Positions 1-10,191 of a DNA stretch of 64,000 nucleotides are shown piece after piece. The DNA is from Pseudomonas sp. GD04019 (GTDB lineage Bacteria; Pseudomonadota; Gammaproteobacteria; Pseudomonadales; Pseudomonadaceae). The stretch's first letter is position 1. Each line of letters opens with the position of its first letter. Location of the stretch: positions 328,913-392,912 of the forward strand of contig NZ_JAOEEA010000004.1 in assembly GCF_029837695.1 (NCBI RefSeq). Direction: 5' to 3'. The position numbers and the translations under genes were made by a program. Under the pieces are notes generated by a model. The model saw nothing but the letters and a program-made list of their open reading frames with translations. It did not search any database and was not told where the DNA came from.

Positions 1-337
1 GTCTTCATTATTCTTTTGGGTCATCTACGACGCTCCATTGTCCTGAGACGAATACCAACTGCAGCTGTGTGAAGGGCACAGGGCGAAGGGCTGGTACTGC
101 TCGGGTTTACCGGGTGCGGAGCGAGCTCCGCGCTTTCTTCGCATTCGCCGGGGCAAATGCATGGAACCTGCCAGTTCCTTGGTTACCCGAGTTTCCGTTT
201 TTGCGCAAGTTCGCGAACACTGATTGCGCGGCGCGCGGGAGTATGCCGAGCGCGATTAGAAAATGCGCTCTAGGCGTGAAACTAATATGGCGGAAGGGGC
301 GAAACAGAGCGTGGCGATGACGGATCGCCGAAAAGCC
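1..337. other. Non-coding stretch, probable phaC1 upstream region
   Basis: No convincing gene is present; the short open frames here have no recognisable product and no good ribosome binding site. The stretch lies downstream of the minus-strand DUF971 gene. In P. aeruginosa the next gene after hslV-hslU-DUF971 is phaC1 (recalled synteny), so this is most likely the phaC1 promoter region with the gene itself beyond position 1. It contains a sigma-54-type promoter on the minus strand, listed separately. Apart from that I see no clear structure. Confidence 0.6.
158..173 (-). promoter_or_regulatory. Sigma-54 (-24/-12) promoter pointing out of the window
   Basis: On the minus strand the sequence reads TGGCAGGTTCCATGCA. 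It matches the sigma-54 consensus TGGCACGN4TTGCA at all the core positions (GG at -24, GC at -12, correct spacing) with only two substitutions. Transcription would run towards position 1. A sigma-54 promoter upstream of phaC1 has been described in P. aeruginosa (recalled), which fits the position after the DUF971 gene. The target gene is outside the window, so the link to polyhydroxyalkanoate synthesis is an inference. Confidence 0.7.
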
Positions 338-721
338 CTAGAGCATCAGTTTGATTACCGATTCGCTCGGGTCGCGGGATTTGCCGGCGCGGGCCAGTTC
401 GTCCAGGTAATCGGCCCACAGCTGCTCCTGGCGGGTGGCGAGCTGGTAGAGGTAGTCCCAGGTGTACAGGCCGCTGTCGTGGCCGTCGTCGAAGCACAGT
501 TTCAGTGCGTAGTTGCCGGCCGGCTCGATGCGGCTCAGGCCGACGTTCTGCTTGCCGTGCTGGAGGATGGGCCTGCCATGGCCCTGCACCTCGGCCGAGG
601 GCGAGTGTACCCGCAGTAGCTCGGCGCTCAGCTGGTAGCTCTGCTCGCCATAGCGCAGTTCCAGAGTCTTCGAGACCTTGTGCAGTTTGATCGCGCTGGG
701 AATGGGCATGCTCAATTCCAT
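338..721 (-). CDS. DUF971 family protein (gamma-butyrobetaine hydroxylase N-terminal-like)
   Basis: A 127-residue protein that I recognise as the DUF971 family, related to the N-terminal domain of gamma-butyrobetaine hydroxylases. It is a stand-alone version without the catalytic dioxygenase domain. The conserved segments are LELRYGEQSYQLSAELLRV near the N-terminus and the C-terminal LYTWDYLYQLA. It lies 41 bases downstream of hslU on the same strand, the same order as PA5055 after hslU in P. aeruginosa. A hairpin repeat separates the two genes. An internal ATG five codons in (709) could also be the start. The family has been linked to iron-sulfur metabolism in other bacteria; nothing here tests that. 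Confidence 0.85.
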   Translation of the reverse strand: MELSMPIPSAIKLHKVSKTLELRYGEQSYQLSAELLRVHSPSAEVQGHGRPILQHGKQNVGLSRIEPAGNYALKLCFDDGHDSGLYTWDYLYQLATRQEQLWADYLDELARAGKSRDPSESVIKLML

Positions 722-726
722 GGGTT

Positions 727-751
727 GTAGCCCGGATGGTATCCGGGCTAC
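727..751. repeat. Short palindromic hairpin repeat
   Basis: GTAGCCCGGAT and its exact reverse complement ATCCGGGCTAC are separated by three bases, giving an 11-bp perfect stem. It lies in the 41-base gap between hslU and the DUF971 gene. Repeats beginning GTAGCCCGGAT are common in Pseudomonas intergenic regions (recalled). It could attenuate or stabilise the hslVU transcript. There is no T tract, so it is not a typical rho-independent terminator. Confidence 0.75.
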
Positions 752-762
752 GGGCTTGTCGC

Positions 763-2103
763 TTACAGAATGTAGCGCGACAGGTCTTCGTCCTGCGCCA
801 GCTCGCCGAGGTGGCCGTTGACGTAGGCGGCGTCGATGCGGATCGGCTCGCCGTTCTGCTGGCCGGCCAGGTCGCCAGCGCTGAAGGAGACTTCCTCCAG
901 CAGGCGTTCGAGCAGGGTGTGCAGGCGACGGGCGCCGATGTTCTCGGTCTTCTCGTTGACCTGCCAGGCGATCTCGGCGATGCGCTTGATGCCGTCGGCG
1001 GCGAACTCGATATTCAGTCCCTCGGTCTTCAGCAGCTCGCTGTACTGCTCGGTCAGCGCCGCGTGCGGCTCGGTGAGGATGCGCTCGAAGTCCTGCGGCG
1101 ACAGGGCCTTGAGCTCGACACGGATCGGCAGGCGGCCCTGCAGCTCGGGCACCAGGTCGCTGGGCTTGGCCAAGTGGAAGGCGCCGGAGGCGATGAACAG
1201 GATGTGGTCGGTCTTGACCATGCCCAGCTTGGTGTTGACCGTGCAGCCCTCGATCAGCGGCAGCAGGTCGCGCTGCACGCCCTCGCGGGACACGTCGGCG
1301 CCGCCGACGTTGGCGCGCTTGGCGACCTTGTCGATCTCGTCGATGAACACGATGCCGTGCTGCTCGACCGCCTCCAGGGCGCGGGCCTTGAGGTCCTCTT
1401 CATTGATCAGGCGCGCGGCTTCCTCGTCGCGCACCAGCTTGAAGGCTTCCTTGACCTTGAGCTTGCGGGTCTTCTTCTTGCCCTTGGTCAGGCCGGAGAA
1501 CAGGTTCTGCAGCTGGCTGGTCATCTCCTCCATGCCCGGCGGGGTCATGATCTCGACGCCGGCCGGCTGCTCGGCCACCTCGATGTCGATCTCCTTGTCG
1601 TCCAGCTGGCCTTCGCGCAGGCGCTTGCGGAACAGCTGGCGGGTGTTGGAGTCCTGGCTCGGCGCCGGGTCGTCATTGAAGCCGACGCGGGCCGGCGGCA
1701 GCAGGGCGTCGAGGATGCGTTCCTCGGCGGCGTCCTCGGCGCGATGGCTCATCTTCTGCACTTCCTGCTCGCGCAGCAGCTTGAGCGCGGCATCGGCCAG
1801 GTCGCGGATGATCGATTCGACGTCACGCCCGACATAGCCGACCTCGGTGAACTTGGTCGCTTCCACCTTGAGGAACGGCGCGTTGGCCAGCTTGGCCAGG
1901 CGGCGGGCGATCTCGGTCTTGCCGACGCCGGTGGGGCCGATCATCAGGATGTTCTTCGGCGTCACTTCCTGGCGCAGTTCGGCCGGCAGCTGCATGCGCC
2001 GCCAGCGGTTGCGCAGGGCGATGGCCACGGCGCGCTTGGCGTCGTCCTGGCCGATGATGTGGCGGTTGAGCTCGGAAACGATCTCGCGGGGCGTCATGGA
2101 CAT
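763..2103 (-). CDS. hslU: HslU, ATPase subunit of HslUV (ClpYQ) protease
   Basis: A 446-residue AAA+ unfoldase that recognises and translocates unfolded proteins into the HslV peptidase chamber in the cytoplasm. The Walker A motif GPTGVGKT is at residues 56-63, Walker B VFIDEI at 252-257, and the pore loop GYVG at 89-92. The intermediate domain occupies roughly residues 110-240 and is charged. The C-terminus ends in the hydrophobic YIL that docks into HslV. Length matches the family (about 443-450). It starts 27 bases after hslV and shares its heat-shock promoter. Confidence 0.98.
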   Translation of the reverse strand: MSMTPREIVSELNRHIIGQDDAKRAVAIALRNRWRRMQLPAELRQEVTPKNILMIGPTGVGKTEIARRLAKLANAPFLKVEATKFTEVGYVGRDVESIIRDLADAALKLLREQEVQKMSHRAEDAAEERILDALLPPARVGFNDDPAPSQDSNTRQLFRKRLREGQLDDKEIDIEVAEQPAGVEIMTPPGMEEMTSQLQNLFSGLTKGKKKTRKLKVKEAFKLVRDEEAARLINEEDLKARALEAVEQHGIVFIDEIDKVAKRANVGGADVSREGVQRDLLPLIEGCTVNTKLGMVKTDHILFIASGAFHLAKPSDLVPELQGRLPIRVELKALSPQDFERILTEPHAALTEQYSELLKTEGLNIEFAADGIKRIAEIAWQVNEKTENIGARRLHTLLERLLEEVSFSAGDLAGQQNGEPIRIDAAYVNGHLGELAQDEDLSRYIL

Positions 2104-2130
2104 GCAGGTTGGCTCCGGCGGAGGCTGCGC

Positions 2131-2661
2131 TTATTCAGCGCAGTCTTCTTCTTCGATAGTGAGATTCTGGTTAGTGAAGACACAGATGGAGCCGGCAATG
2201 TTCAACGCCGCCTCGGTGATTTCACGGGCGGACAGCTCGGTCTTCTGCAGCAGGGCCATGGCCGCGGCCTGGGCGAAACCGCCGCCGGAGCCCATGGCGA
2301 TCAAGCCGTGTTCGGGTTCGACCACGTCGCCGTTGCCGGTGATGATCAGCGAGGCGTCCTTGTTGGCGACCGCCAGCATGGCTTCCAGGCGGCTCAGCGA
2401 GCGGTCAGTACGCCAGTCCTTGGCCAGCTCGACGGCGGCGCGCACCAGATGGCCCTGGTGTTTCTCCAGCTGGCCTTCGAAGCGCTCGAACAAGGTGAAG
2501 GCGTCGGCGGTGGCACCAGCGAAGCCGGCCAGCACCTGGCCGTGGTAGAGGCGCCGCACCTTCTTGGCGTTGCCCTTCATCACGGTGTTGCCGAGGGAAA
2601 CCTGGCCGTCGCCGCCCATGACGACTTTGCCGTTGCGGCGGACTGAAACGATGGTGGTCAA
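2131..2661 (-). CDS. hslV: HslV, peptidase subunit of HslUV protease
   Basis: A 176-residue N-terminal-threonine peptidase that forms the proteolytic core of the HslUV complex. The protein begins [11 protein letters not shown]; removal of the initiator exposes Thr2, the catalytic nucleophile. The start codon is TTG, with GGAG eight bases upstream. The position is fixed because the nucleophile must follow directly. The family motifs [11 protein letters not shown] and the N-terminal [10 protein letters not shown] are present. It is first in the hslVU operon, behind a strong match to a sigma-32 promoter. Confidence 0.97.
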   Translation of the reverse strand: MTTIVSVRRNGKVVMGGDGQVSLGNTVMKGNAKKVRRLYHGQVLAGFAGATADAFTLFERFEGQLEKHQGHLVRAAVELAKDWRTDRSLSRLEAMLAVANKDASLIITGNGDVVEPEHGLIAMGSGGGFAQAAAMALLQKTELSAREITEAALNIAGSICVFTNQNLTIEEEDCAE

Positions 2662-2706
2662 GGGTGAATCTCCACGCAGCGGGGCTGATGTGCCCGAATG
2701 GAGATC

Positions 2707-2735
2707 AGATGGGGTGGCCCGCCCGGCTTTTCAAC
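2707..2735 (-). promoter_or_regulatory. Sigma-32 heat-shock promoter for hslVU
   Basis: On the minus strand GTTGAAA (2729-2735) is followed after exactly 14 bases by CCCCATCT (2707-2714). The sigma-32 consensus is CTTGAAA-N14-CCCCATNT, so only the first base of the -35 differs. It lies about 45 bases upstream of the hslV start and points at it. HslVU is a known RpoH regulon member, so position and sequence agree. Confidence 0.9.
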
Positions 2736-2756
2736 CGAGGCGGGCAACTTGATGGC

Positions 2757-3446
2757 TCAGCGGCTCTGCCGCTGTTGTAGCAAGAGATTGCTGAAGCCGC
2801 TGCCGGCCAGCTGCTTCTGCGCCGTGGCCAGTTGCTCGCGGTTGGCGTAGGGGCCGACCAACACGCGGTGCCAGGTCTCCTCGCGCACCTTGCCGGACTC
2901 CACCTGGACGTTCTGGCCGAGCATGAGGATCTGCGCGCGCACCTTGTCGGCGTCCTCGCGCTTGCGGAACGACCCGGCCTGCAGGAAGAACTGGGTGGTG
3001 ACCGGCGCCTTGGCTACCACCACGGGCGGCGGAGGCGGCGTTTCGCCATTGAGCGCGGCCTCGGCGCGGGCGGCGTCGATCTTGGCTGCCTCTTCCGGGC
3101 TCACCGGTTTGCTTTCCGGCGGCTTCACGGCGTCGGCTGGCGGCAGGGCGTCCGGCGGTACGATGACCTCGGATTCCGGCAGCAGGGTGTAGAAGTCGTA
3201 CTTCGGCTTGACCGGCTCCGGCGCCACCTGCGGCTTCTTCTGCTGCTCGGTGACGCGCTTCTGCTCCTCGGGCTTGGCCCGCTTCACGTCGTCGCGGCCC
3301 GGCTCCAGGCTGAACAGGAACATGAAGAAGCCGCCGATGACCAGGCCGCAGACCATCCATACCCAGCCCGGCACCGGCTTCTTCGCCGGCGCCTGGTAGC
3401 GGCTGGCGCCGCGCTTGGGCGCGGGCTTCTTCTTCGCTGCCGCCAC
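2757..3446 (-). CDS. SPOR-domain membrane protein (FtsN-like)
   Basis: A 229-residue inner-membrane protein with a short basic cytoplasmic N-terminus, one transmembrane helix at about residues 28-47, a periplasmic linker rich in Pro, Glu and Lys, and a C-terminal SPOR domain from about 148 to 225. SPOR domains bind denuded septal peptidoglycan, so a role at the division septum is likely. The architecture is that of FtsN, and this position next to argS is where Pseudomonas carries it. The start is GTG, directly after the argS TAA with no gap, so the two are translationally coupled. I call it FtsN-like rather than FtsN because sequence identity cannot be tested here. Confidence 0.85.
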   Translation of the reverse strand: MAAAKKKPAPKRGASRYQAPAKKPVPGWVWMVCGLVIGGFFMFLFSLEPGRDDVKRAKPEEQKRVTEQQKKPQVAPEPVKPKYDFYTLLPESEVIVPPDALPPADAVKPPESKPVSPEEAAKIDAARAEAALNGETPPPPPVVVAKAPVTTQFFLQAGSFRKREDADKVRAQILMLGQNVQVESGKVREETWHRVLVGPYANREQLATAQKQLAGSGFSNLLLQQRQSR

Positions 3447-5186
<1,740 letters not shown>

Positions 5187-5225
5187 GGTCTGCTCGGGGC
5201 GGCCGCGGCTGGTCGAAAACTGTGC

Positions 5226-5255
5226 ATTATCGGCGCCCGAGGGGCGCGGCTTCAA
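5226..5255 (-). promoter_or_regulatory. Predicted sigma-70 promoter of argS
   Basis: On the minus strand TTGAAG (5250-5255) and GATAAT (5226-5231) are separated by 18 bases, about 40 bases upstream of the argS ATG. A GC-rich hairpin lies within the spacer. It overlaps the 3' end region of priA, which is transcribed in the same direction. Sequence-based prediction only. Confidence 0.55.
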
Positions 5256-5265
5256 GCTTTGACGG

Positions 5266-7485
5266 TCAGAACAGGTCGATCGGGTCGACATCCAGCGACC
5301 AGCGCACCGCGCGGCCGCTGGGCATGGCTTCCAGTATCTGCAGCCAGTGAGCCAGCAGTTTGTGCAACGGCACGCGGGCGCTGGCCATCAGCAGTAACTG
5401 GGCGCGGAAGCGCCCGGCGCGGCGTTCCATCGGCGCTGGCACCGGGCCGAGCAGCTCGATGCCGGCCAGCTTCAGCTCGTCGCGCAACTGCTCGGCGTAG
5501 GTGCAGGCCTCATCGAGGAAGCCTTCGGCCTGGCCCGGCTTGTGCGCCTCGCCGCGCAGCAGGGCGAGGTGGGCAAAGGGTGGCAGGCCGGCGCCGCGGC
5601 GCTCGCTCAGGGCTTGTTCGGCGAAGGCCGGGTAGCCCTGCTCGGTGAGCTGGACCAGCAGTGGATGGTCGGCCAAATGGCTCTGGATGATCACCTTGCC
5701 CGGCTCCTCAGCACGCCCGGCACGCCCGGCGACCTGGACGATCAGCTGGGCCATACGCTCGCTGGCGCGAAAATCCGCGGAGAACAGGCCGCCGTCGGCA
5801 TCGAGGATGGCCACTAGCGTCACCCGCGGGAAGTGGTGCCCTTTGGCGAGCATCTGGGTGCCGACCAGGATGCACGGTTCGCCCTTGTTGATGGTGGCGA
5901 ACAGCTTGTCCATGGCGCCCTTGCGCGAGGTGGTGTCGCGGTCGATGCGCAGCACCGGGAACTGCGGAAAGAGGATGGCCAGACGCTCCTCGGCGCGCTC
6001 TGTGCCGGCACCCACCGGACGCAGGTCGACCTTCTGGCAGTCCGGGCAGTTGCGCGGCGTGCGCTCGACGTGGCCGCAGTGGTGGCAGCGCAGTTCGTTG
6101 TGGCGCTGGTGCAGGGTCATGCGCGCGTCGCAGCGCGGGCACTGGCTGATCCAGCCGCAGTCGTGACACAGCAAGGTGGGCGCGAAGCCGCGGCGGTTGA
6201 GGAACACCAGCACCTGCTGGCCGGCTTCCAGCGTCTGGCGGATGGCCAGTTGCAGCGGGCCGGAGATGCCGGAGTCCAGCGGCAGGCTCTTCACGTCCAG
6301 GCGCAGGAAGCGCGGCGGCTGGGCGTTGCCGGCGCGCTGGCCGAGCTTGAGCAGGGCATAGCGGCCGGCGTGGGCGTTGTGCAGGCTCTCCAGCGACGGT
6401 GTGGCCGAGCCGAGCACGATCGGCAGGTTCTCCTGGCGCGCGCGCACCAGGGCCAGGTCGCGGGCGTGGTAGCGCAGGCCTTCCTGCTGTTTATAGGAGG
6501 CGTCGTGTTCCTCGTCGATGATGATCAGCCCCGGGTTCTTCATCGGCGTGAACAGGGCGGAGCGGGTGCCGATGATGATGTCGGCCTCGCCGTCGCGGGC
6601 GGCCAGCCAGGCGTCCAGGCGCTCGCGGTCGTTGACCCCGGAGTGCAGCAGGGCGATGCGTGCATTGAAGCGGCGGGCGAAGCGCTCGACGGTCTGCGGT
6701 CCCAAGTTGATCTCGGGGATCAGCACCAGTGCCTGCTTGCCGGCTTCCAGGCAGTGGCGGATCAGTTGCAGGTAGACCTCGGTCTTGCCGCTGCCGGTGA
6801 CGCCATACAGCAGGTAGGCGCCGAAGCCACCCATGCCGGCCTGCACGGCGTTGAAGGCGGCGCGCTGTTCGGCGTTGAGTGGCAGCTCCGGTTGTGCCAG
6901 CCAGCCGCCGTGGCGTTGCAGCGGTGCGCTGCGGCGTACCTCGACGCGGACCAGGCCCTTTTCCAGCAGCAGGTCGAGGCTGTCCTTGTTCAGTTGCAGT
7001 TTGCTCAGCAGGCCGTGCGGCACGCCGTGATGATGCTGGGCCAGGGCGCGCAGCGCTTCGCGCTGGCGCGGCGCACGGGCCAGGCGCGGGTCGTCGGCGC
7101 TGGCGCCTTCGGTCGCGTGCCAGTAGCGCTCCTGGCGCACTTCCGCCGGCTCGCCCTGGCGCAGCAGCACCGGCAGGGCCCAGCTCAGGGTGTCACCGAG
7201 GCTGTGCTGGTAGTACTGTGCGGTCCACAGGCACAGCTTGAACAGCGGCGCCGGCAGTGGCGGGGTGCGGTCGAGCAGTTGCAGAGCGGGCTTGAGCTTG
7301 TCCTGCGGCACGTCGCTGCTGTCGGCCAGTTCCACCAGCACGCCGATCACCTCGCGCCGGCCGAACGATACGCGCAGGCGTACGCCGGGCTGCAGCATCG
7401 AACGAGGCACGCCCTCGGGGGCGCGGTAGTCGAACAGGCGGCGCAGCGGCGAGGGCAGGGCGAGGCGCAGGATGGTGTCAGGCAC
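5266..7485 (-). CDS. priA: Primosomal protein N', replication restart helicase PriA
   Basis: A 739-residue superfamily 2 3'-5' DNA helicase that reloads the replisome at stalled forks. It has an N-terminal DNA-binding domain, Walker [12 protein letters not shown], the DEEH box ([12 protein letters not shown]), and the zinc-binding cysteine cluster (CHDCGW, CPRCD, CHHCGH, CPDC) inserted between helicase motifs. The start is GTG 7485 with GGAG just upstream; this gives [11 protein letters not shown], the expected N-terminus and length. The longer open frame beyond it runs across the rpmE promoter and is not coding. Confidence 0.97.
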   Translation of the reverse strand: MPDTILRLALPSPLRRLFDYRAPEGVPRSMLQPGVRLRVSFGRREVIGVLVELADSSDVPQDKLKPALQLLDRTPPLPAPLFKLCLWTAQYYQHSLGDTLSWALPVLLRQGEPAEVRQERYWHATEGASADDPRLARAPRQREALRALAQHHHGVPHGLLSKLQLNKDSLDLLLEKGLVRVEVRRSAPLQRHGGWLAQPELPLNAEQRAAFNAVQAGMGGFGAYLLYGVTGSGKTEVYLQLIRHCLEAGKQALVLIPEINLGPQTVERFARRFNARIALLHSGVNDRERLDAWLAARDGEADIIIGTRSALFTPMKNPGLIIIDEEHDASYKQQEGLRYHARDLALVRARQENLPIVLGSATPSLESLHNAHAGRYALLKLGQRAGNAQPPRFLRLDVKSLPLDSGISGPLQLAIRQTLEAGQQVLVFLNRRGFAPTLLCHDCGWISQCPRCDARMTLHQRHNELRCHHCGHVERTPRNCPDCQKVDLRPVGAGTERAEERLAILFPQFPVLRIDRDTTSRKGAMDKLFATINKGEPCILVGTQMLAKGHHFPRVTLVAILDADGGLFSADFRASERMAQLIVQVAGRAGRAEEPGKVIIQSHLADHPLLVQLTEQGYPAFAEQALSERRGAGLPPFAHLALLRGEAHKPGQAEGFLDEACTYAEQLRDELKLAGIELLGPVPAPMERRAGRFRAQLLLMASARVPLHKLLAHWLQILEAMPSGRAVRWSLDVDPIDLF

Positions 7486-7550
7486 GGCGGGCTCCGGAAT
7501 CGAAGCGGCGATGCTAGCACGGCCGCACGTCGCCCCGTCCGGGCGGCGGC

Positions 7551-7578
7551 TTGCCTGGCAGTGGCGGTCTGGTATAGT
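7551..7578 (+). promoter_or_regulatory. Predicted sigma-70 promoter of rpmE
   Basis: TTGCCT (7551-7556) and TATAGT (7573-7578) are separated by 16 bases, about 70 bases upstream of the rpmE ATG. A strong promoter is expected for a ribosomal protein. The leader between promoter and start is long enough for control by L31 itself, but no specific structure was identified. Confidence 0.7.
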
Positions 7579-7647
7579 GCGCGGCCTATTTCCGTGCGGT
7601 ACTCGGCAGCGAGCTGAGTGGCGGCACACCCAACCGAGGAACATACG

Positions 7648-7866
7648 ATGAAAGCCGATATCCATCCGCAGTACGAAGAAATGGTTGCAACCTGCAGCTG
7701 TGGCAACGTGATCAAGACCCGTTCCACCCTGTGCAAGCCGATGAGCCTCGACGTGTGCTCCGAGTGCCACCCGTTCTATACCGGCAAGCAGAAGATGCTG
7801 GATACCGGCGGCCGTATCGACCGCTTCAAGCAGCGTTTCGGTGTGTTCGGCGCCAAGACCGAATAA
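7648..7866 (+). CDS. rpmE: 50S ribosomal protein L31, zinc-binding type
   Basis: A 72-residue ribosomal protein of the large subunit. It is the zinc-containing (C+) form: the four ligand cysteines are in CSCGN and in [10 protein letters not shown]. This form is normally replaced by a cysteine-free paralogue under zinc limitation, which is not in this window. ATG 7648 is chosen because [12 protein letters not shown] is the universal N-terminus; an upstream in-frame extension is only leader. A terminator follows immediately and lies inside the next gene. Confidence 0.98.
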   Translation: MKADIHPQYEEMVATCSCGNVIKTRSTLCKPMSLDVCSECHPFYTGKQKMLDTGGRIDRFKQRFGVFGAKTE

Positions 7867-7868
7867 GA

Positions 7869-8669
7869 GTGGCGCAAGCCGCTTTGCTGAAAAAGGCGTC
7901 CCTGGTGGGCGCCTTTTTCGTTTCTGTCTGCCTGGTTCTGCCAGCCCAGGCCTTCTGCCCGCAGGTCGATAACCTGGCGCCGCAGCGCGTGGCCAAGGTG
8001 GTGGATGGCGATACCCTGCGCCTGGCCGATGGCCGCAGCGTGCGGCTGATCGGCATCAACGCGCCGGAGCGCGCCCGTGACGGTCGCCCGGCCGAGCCCT
8101 TCGCCGAGGCGGCGACCAGGCGTCTGCAGGCCCTGGTGGCCGCCAATGATGGGCGCGTCGGTCTGCGCGCCGGCAGCAAGGCCCGCGACCACTACGGCCG
8201 CACCCTGGCCCACGCCTACGACGGAGATGGGCGCAATCTGGAGGCGCAACTGTTGGCAGAGGGTTTGGGCTACCGCGTGGCATTCGAACCGGCCACCGGC
8301 CTGGAAGACTGCCAGCGCAGCGCCGAGGATGAAGCGCGCGAGCGGCGCGTCGGTCTCTGGCAGCAGGCGCGCAGCATCACGCCCTTCGATCTGCGCGGCG
8401 GTGGCTTCGCCCTGGTGCGCGGCAAGGTCGCGCGGGTGCAGCGCAATCGCGGCGGTCTGTGGCTGGAGATGGATGGGCCGCTGGTGTTGCGCATCGAGCC
8501 GAAGCTGCTGCGCCACTTTGACGTGGCGGCGCTGCAGAGCCTGGCCGGTCGCCGGATCGAGGCGCGTGGCTGGGTGATTGACCGTTCCCGGCGCGGCGGC
8601 GTACAACCGCAGCAAGCCCGCTGGATGCTGCCGCTGACCCACGCGGCCATGCTCGAGGTGTTGCCATGA
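7869..8669 (+). CDS. Secreted thermonuclease-like (SNase) nuclease
   Basis: A protein of about 266 residues with an N-terminal signal sequence (ALLKKASLVGAFFVS then LVLPAQA) and a staphylococcal-nuclease domain. The fold is marked by VVDGDTLRLADG, RLIGINAPERA and the later HAYDGDGRNLEAQLLAEGLGY, which includes the usual catalytic Arg/Glu pattern. The likely start is GTG 7869, three bases after rpmE ends; a TTG a few codons on is an alternative. The ribosome binding site is weak and the rpmE terminator lies within its first codons, so expression probably depends on read-through or on a promoter I cannot see. Its 3' end overlaps the next gene by four bases (ATGA). Confidence 0.8.
   Translation: MAQAALLKKASLVGAFFVSVCLVLPAQAFCPQVDNLAPQRVAKVVDGDTLRLADGRSVRLIGINAPERARDGRPAEPFAEAATRRLQALVAANDGRVGLRAGSKARDHYGRTLAHAYDGDGRNLEAQLLAEGLGYRVAFEPATGLEDCQRSAEDEARERRVGLWQQARSITPFDLRGGGFALVRGKVARVQRNRGGLWLEMDGPLVLRIEPKLLRHFDVAALQSLAGRRIEARGWVIDRSRRGGVQPQQARWMLPLTHAAMLEVLP
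7890..7918 (+). terminator. rpmE terminator inside the nuclease signal-peptide region
   Basis: AAAAAGGCG (7890-7898) pairs exactly with CGCCTTTTT (7910-7918), with an additional CCC/GGG pairing in the loop and a T run at the 3' side. This is a standard rho-independent terminator shape 24 bases after the rpmE stop. It also encodes part of the nuclease signal peptide (KKASLVGAFF). Confidence 0.8.
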
Positions 8670-10105
8670 TGTTGCGTCTGTTCCTGCTGTTGTCCCTTCT
8701 TGCCCAGCTCGCCGGTTGCGCGGTCAATCCGGCCACCGGCAAGACCGACTTCGTGATGATGAGCGAGCAGCAGGAGATCGACCTGGGCCGCAACTATGCC
8801 CAGGAGATCGCCAAGCAGTACCCGCGTTACGCCGACGAGAAGCTGCAGGCCTACGTGCAGCAGGTGGGCGAGCGGGTGGCGCGCAACAGCCATCGCAGCA
8901 ACCTCGCCTACAGCTTCACCGTCATCGATTCCCCGGATATCAACGCCTTCGCCATTCCTGGCGGGCACATCTATATCCATCGTGGGCTGATGGCCTACCT
9001 CGGCTCCGAGGCAGAGCTGGCGGCCGTGCTCGGGCATGAAGTCGGGCACGTCACGGCTCGCCACAGCGTGCGTCAGCAGAGCCAGTCGACGGCCTGGAAC
9101 ATCCTCGGTCAGGCCGTGGCGATCGGCACCGGCGTCGGCGCCGCCGGCGATATCACCAATGTGCTGGGTGGCGCCCTGGTGAGTGGCTACGGCCGCGACA
9201 TGGAGCTGGAGGCCGACGGCTTCGGTGCCCAGTACCTGGCGCGCAGCGGCTATGACCCGCAGGCGATGATCGAAGTGGTCAAGGTGCTGAAGAGCCAGGA
9301 AGACTTCGCCCGCGACGAGGCCCAGGCCAAGGGGCAGGAAGTGCCGCCGGCCGGCTATCACGGCCTGTTCGATACCCACCCGGACAACGATACCCGCCTG
9401 CGCCAGGTGGTGGCCTCGGCCAGCCCGCTGGCGACTAATCAAGGCGAGGTGGGGCGCGACAGCTACCTGAAGCGGATCGAGGGCATGCCCTTCGGCGACT
9501 CCGCGGAAGCCGGCGTGCGTCGGGGGCAGCGCTTCTATCATGTCGGCCTGGACTTCACCCTGGCCATCCCGCAGGGCTGGGAGCTGATCAATCGCCCGGA
9601 CGCGGTGATCGTGCACAGTGGCGATCAACAGGCCTTCATGGTCATGAGCATGCAGCCGCTGAAGCCGGGCACCGACTCGCGCACCTTCGTGCATGAGAAG
9701 ACTGGCGGGCGCGGCCTGACTGGCGAGCAGAGCTTCAAGCAGAGCGGCCTGGACGTCACCACTGGTGTGCTGACCGGCGACGGCGCCAAGCGCGTGGCGG
9801 TGGTCGCACGACAGAAAGAAGCCTTCCTGTTCATCGGTGCGGTCAAGGGGCGTGCTTCGCTGGAGAGCGCCGACGACCAGTTCATGGAGGTGGTACGCAG
9901 CTTCCGGCCGCTGCAAGCCAAGGAGCGCGAACAGGGGCAGCCCTGGCGTCTGCATCTGGTGCAATTCAAGGCTGGTCAGAGCCTGGAGGCGTTGAGTCGG
10001 GAGATGGGTGGCGAGGGCGACAAGCTGAAGCGGCTGAGGTTGCTGAATGGTCTTTATCCGACCGGTCAGCCACTTCCCGGCGATTGGCTCAAGGTAGTTC
10101 GCTGA
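8666..10105 (+). CDS. M48-family metallopeptidase lipoprotein
   Basis: A 479-residue periplasmic zinc protease anchored as a lipoprotein. The signal peptide ends in lipobox LAGC with the modified cysteine at residue 18. The zinc motif HEVGH is at 124-128, and the third ligand glutamate lies in the later ELEADGFGAQYLARSGY block. This is the BepA/YfgC-like type that takes part in outer-membrane protein quality control in other gamma-proteobacteria. The C-terminal 180 residues form a separate domain ending in a short LysM-like GQPLPGDWLKVV. It overlaps the nuclease gene by four bases and is probably co-transcribed with it. Confidence 0.88.
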   Translation: MMLRLFLLLSLLAQLAGCAVNPATGKTDFVMMSEQQEIDLGRNYAQEIAKQYPRYADEKLQAYVQQVGERVARNSHRSNLAYSFTVIDSPDINAFAIPGGHIYIHRGLMAYLGSEAELAAVLGHEVGHVTARHSVRQQSQSTAWNILGQAVAIGTGVGAAGDITNVLGGALVSGYGRDMELEADGFGAQYLARSGYDPQAMIEVVKVLKSQEDFARDEAQAKGQEVPPAGYHGLFDTHPDNDTRLRQVVASASPLATNQGEVGRDSYLKRIEGMPFGDSAEAGVRRGQRFYHVGLDFTLAIPQGWELINRPDAVIVHSGDQQAFMVMSMQPLKPGTDSRTFVHEKTGGRGLTGEQSFKQSGLDVTTGVLTGDGAKRVAVVARQKEAFLFIGAVKGRASLESADDQFMEVVRSFRPLQAKEREQGQPWRLHLVQFKAGQSLEALSREMGGEGDKLKRLRLLNGLYPTGQPLPGDWLKVVR

Positions 10106-10124
10106 CCCGCTCAGAGGCCCGATC

Positions 10125-10153
10125 TTGTGGGCCTTGGCCTTCTTGCGTATGCT
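10125..10153 (+). promoter_or_regulatory. Predicted sigma-70 promoter of maeB
   Basis: TTGTGG (10125-10130) and TATGCT (10148-10153) are separated by 17 bases and lie about 40 bases upstream of the malic enzyme ATG. Prediction from spacing and sequence only. Confidence 0.55.
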
Positions 10154-10191
10154 CGCTCGCCTGCCTTCACTGCAAAGCGGAAATAGCCGAA

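Noticed and set aside
736..2646. A 636-codon plus-strand open frame across hslU and hslV
   Set aside because: It is a shadow of the opposite GC-rich genes, with Leu/Gly/Val/Asp/Ala-rich composition and no family match; hslU and hslV are certain.
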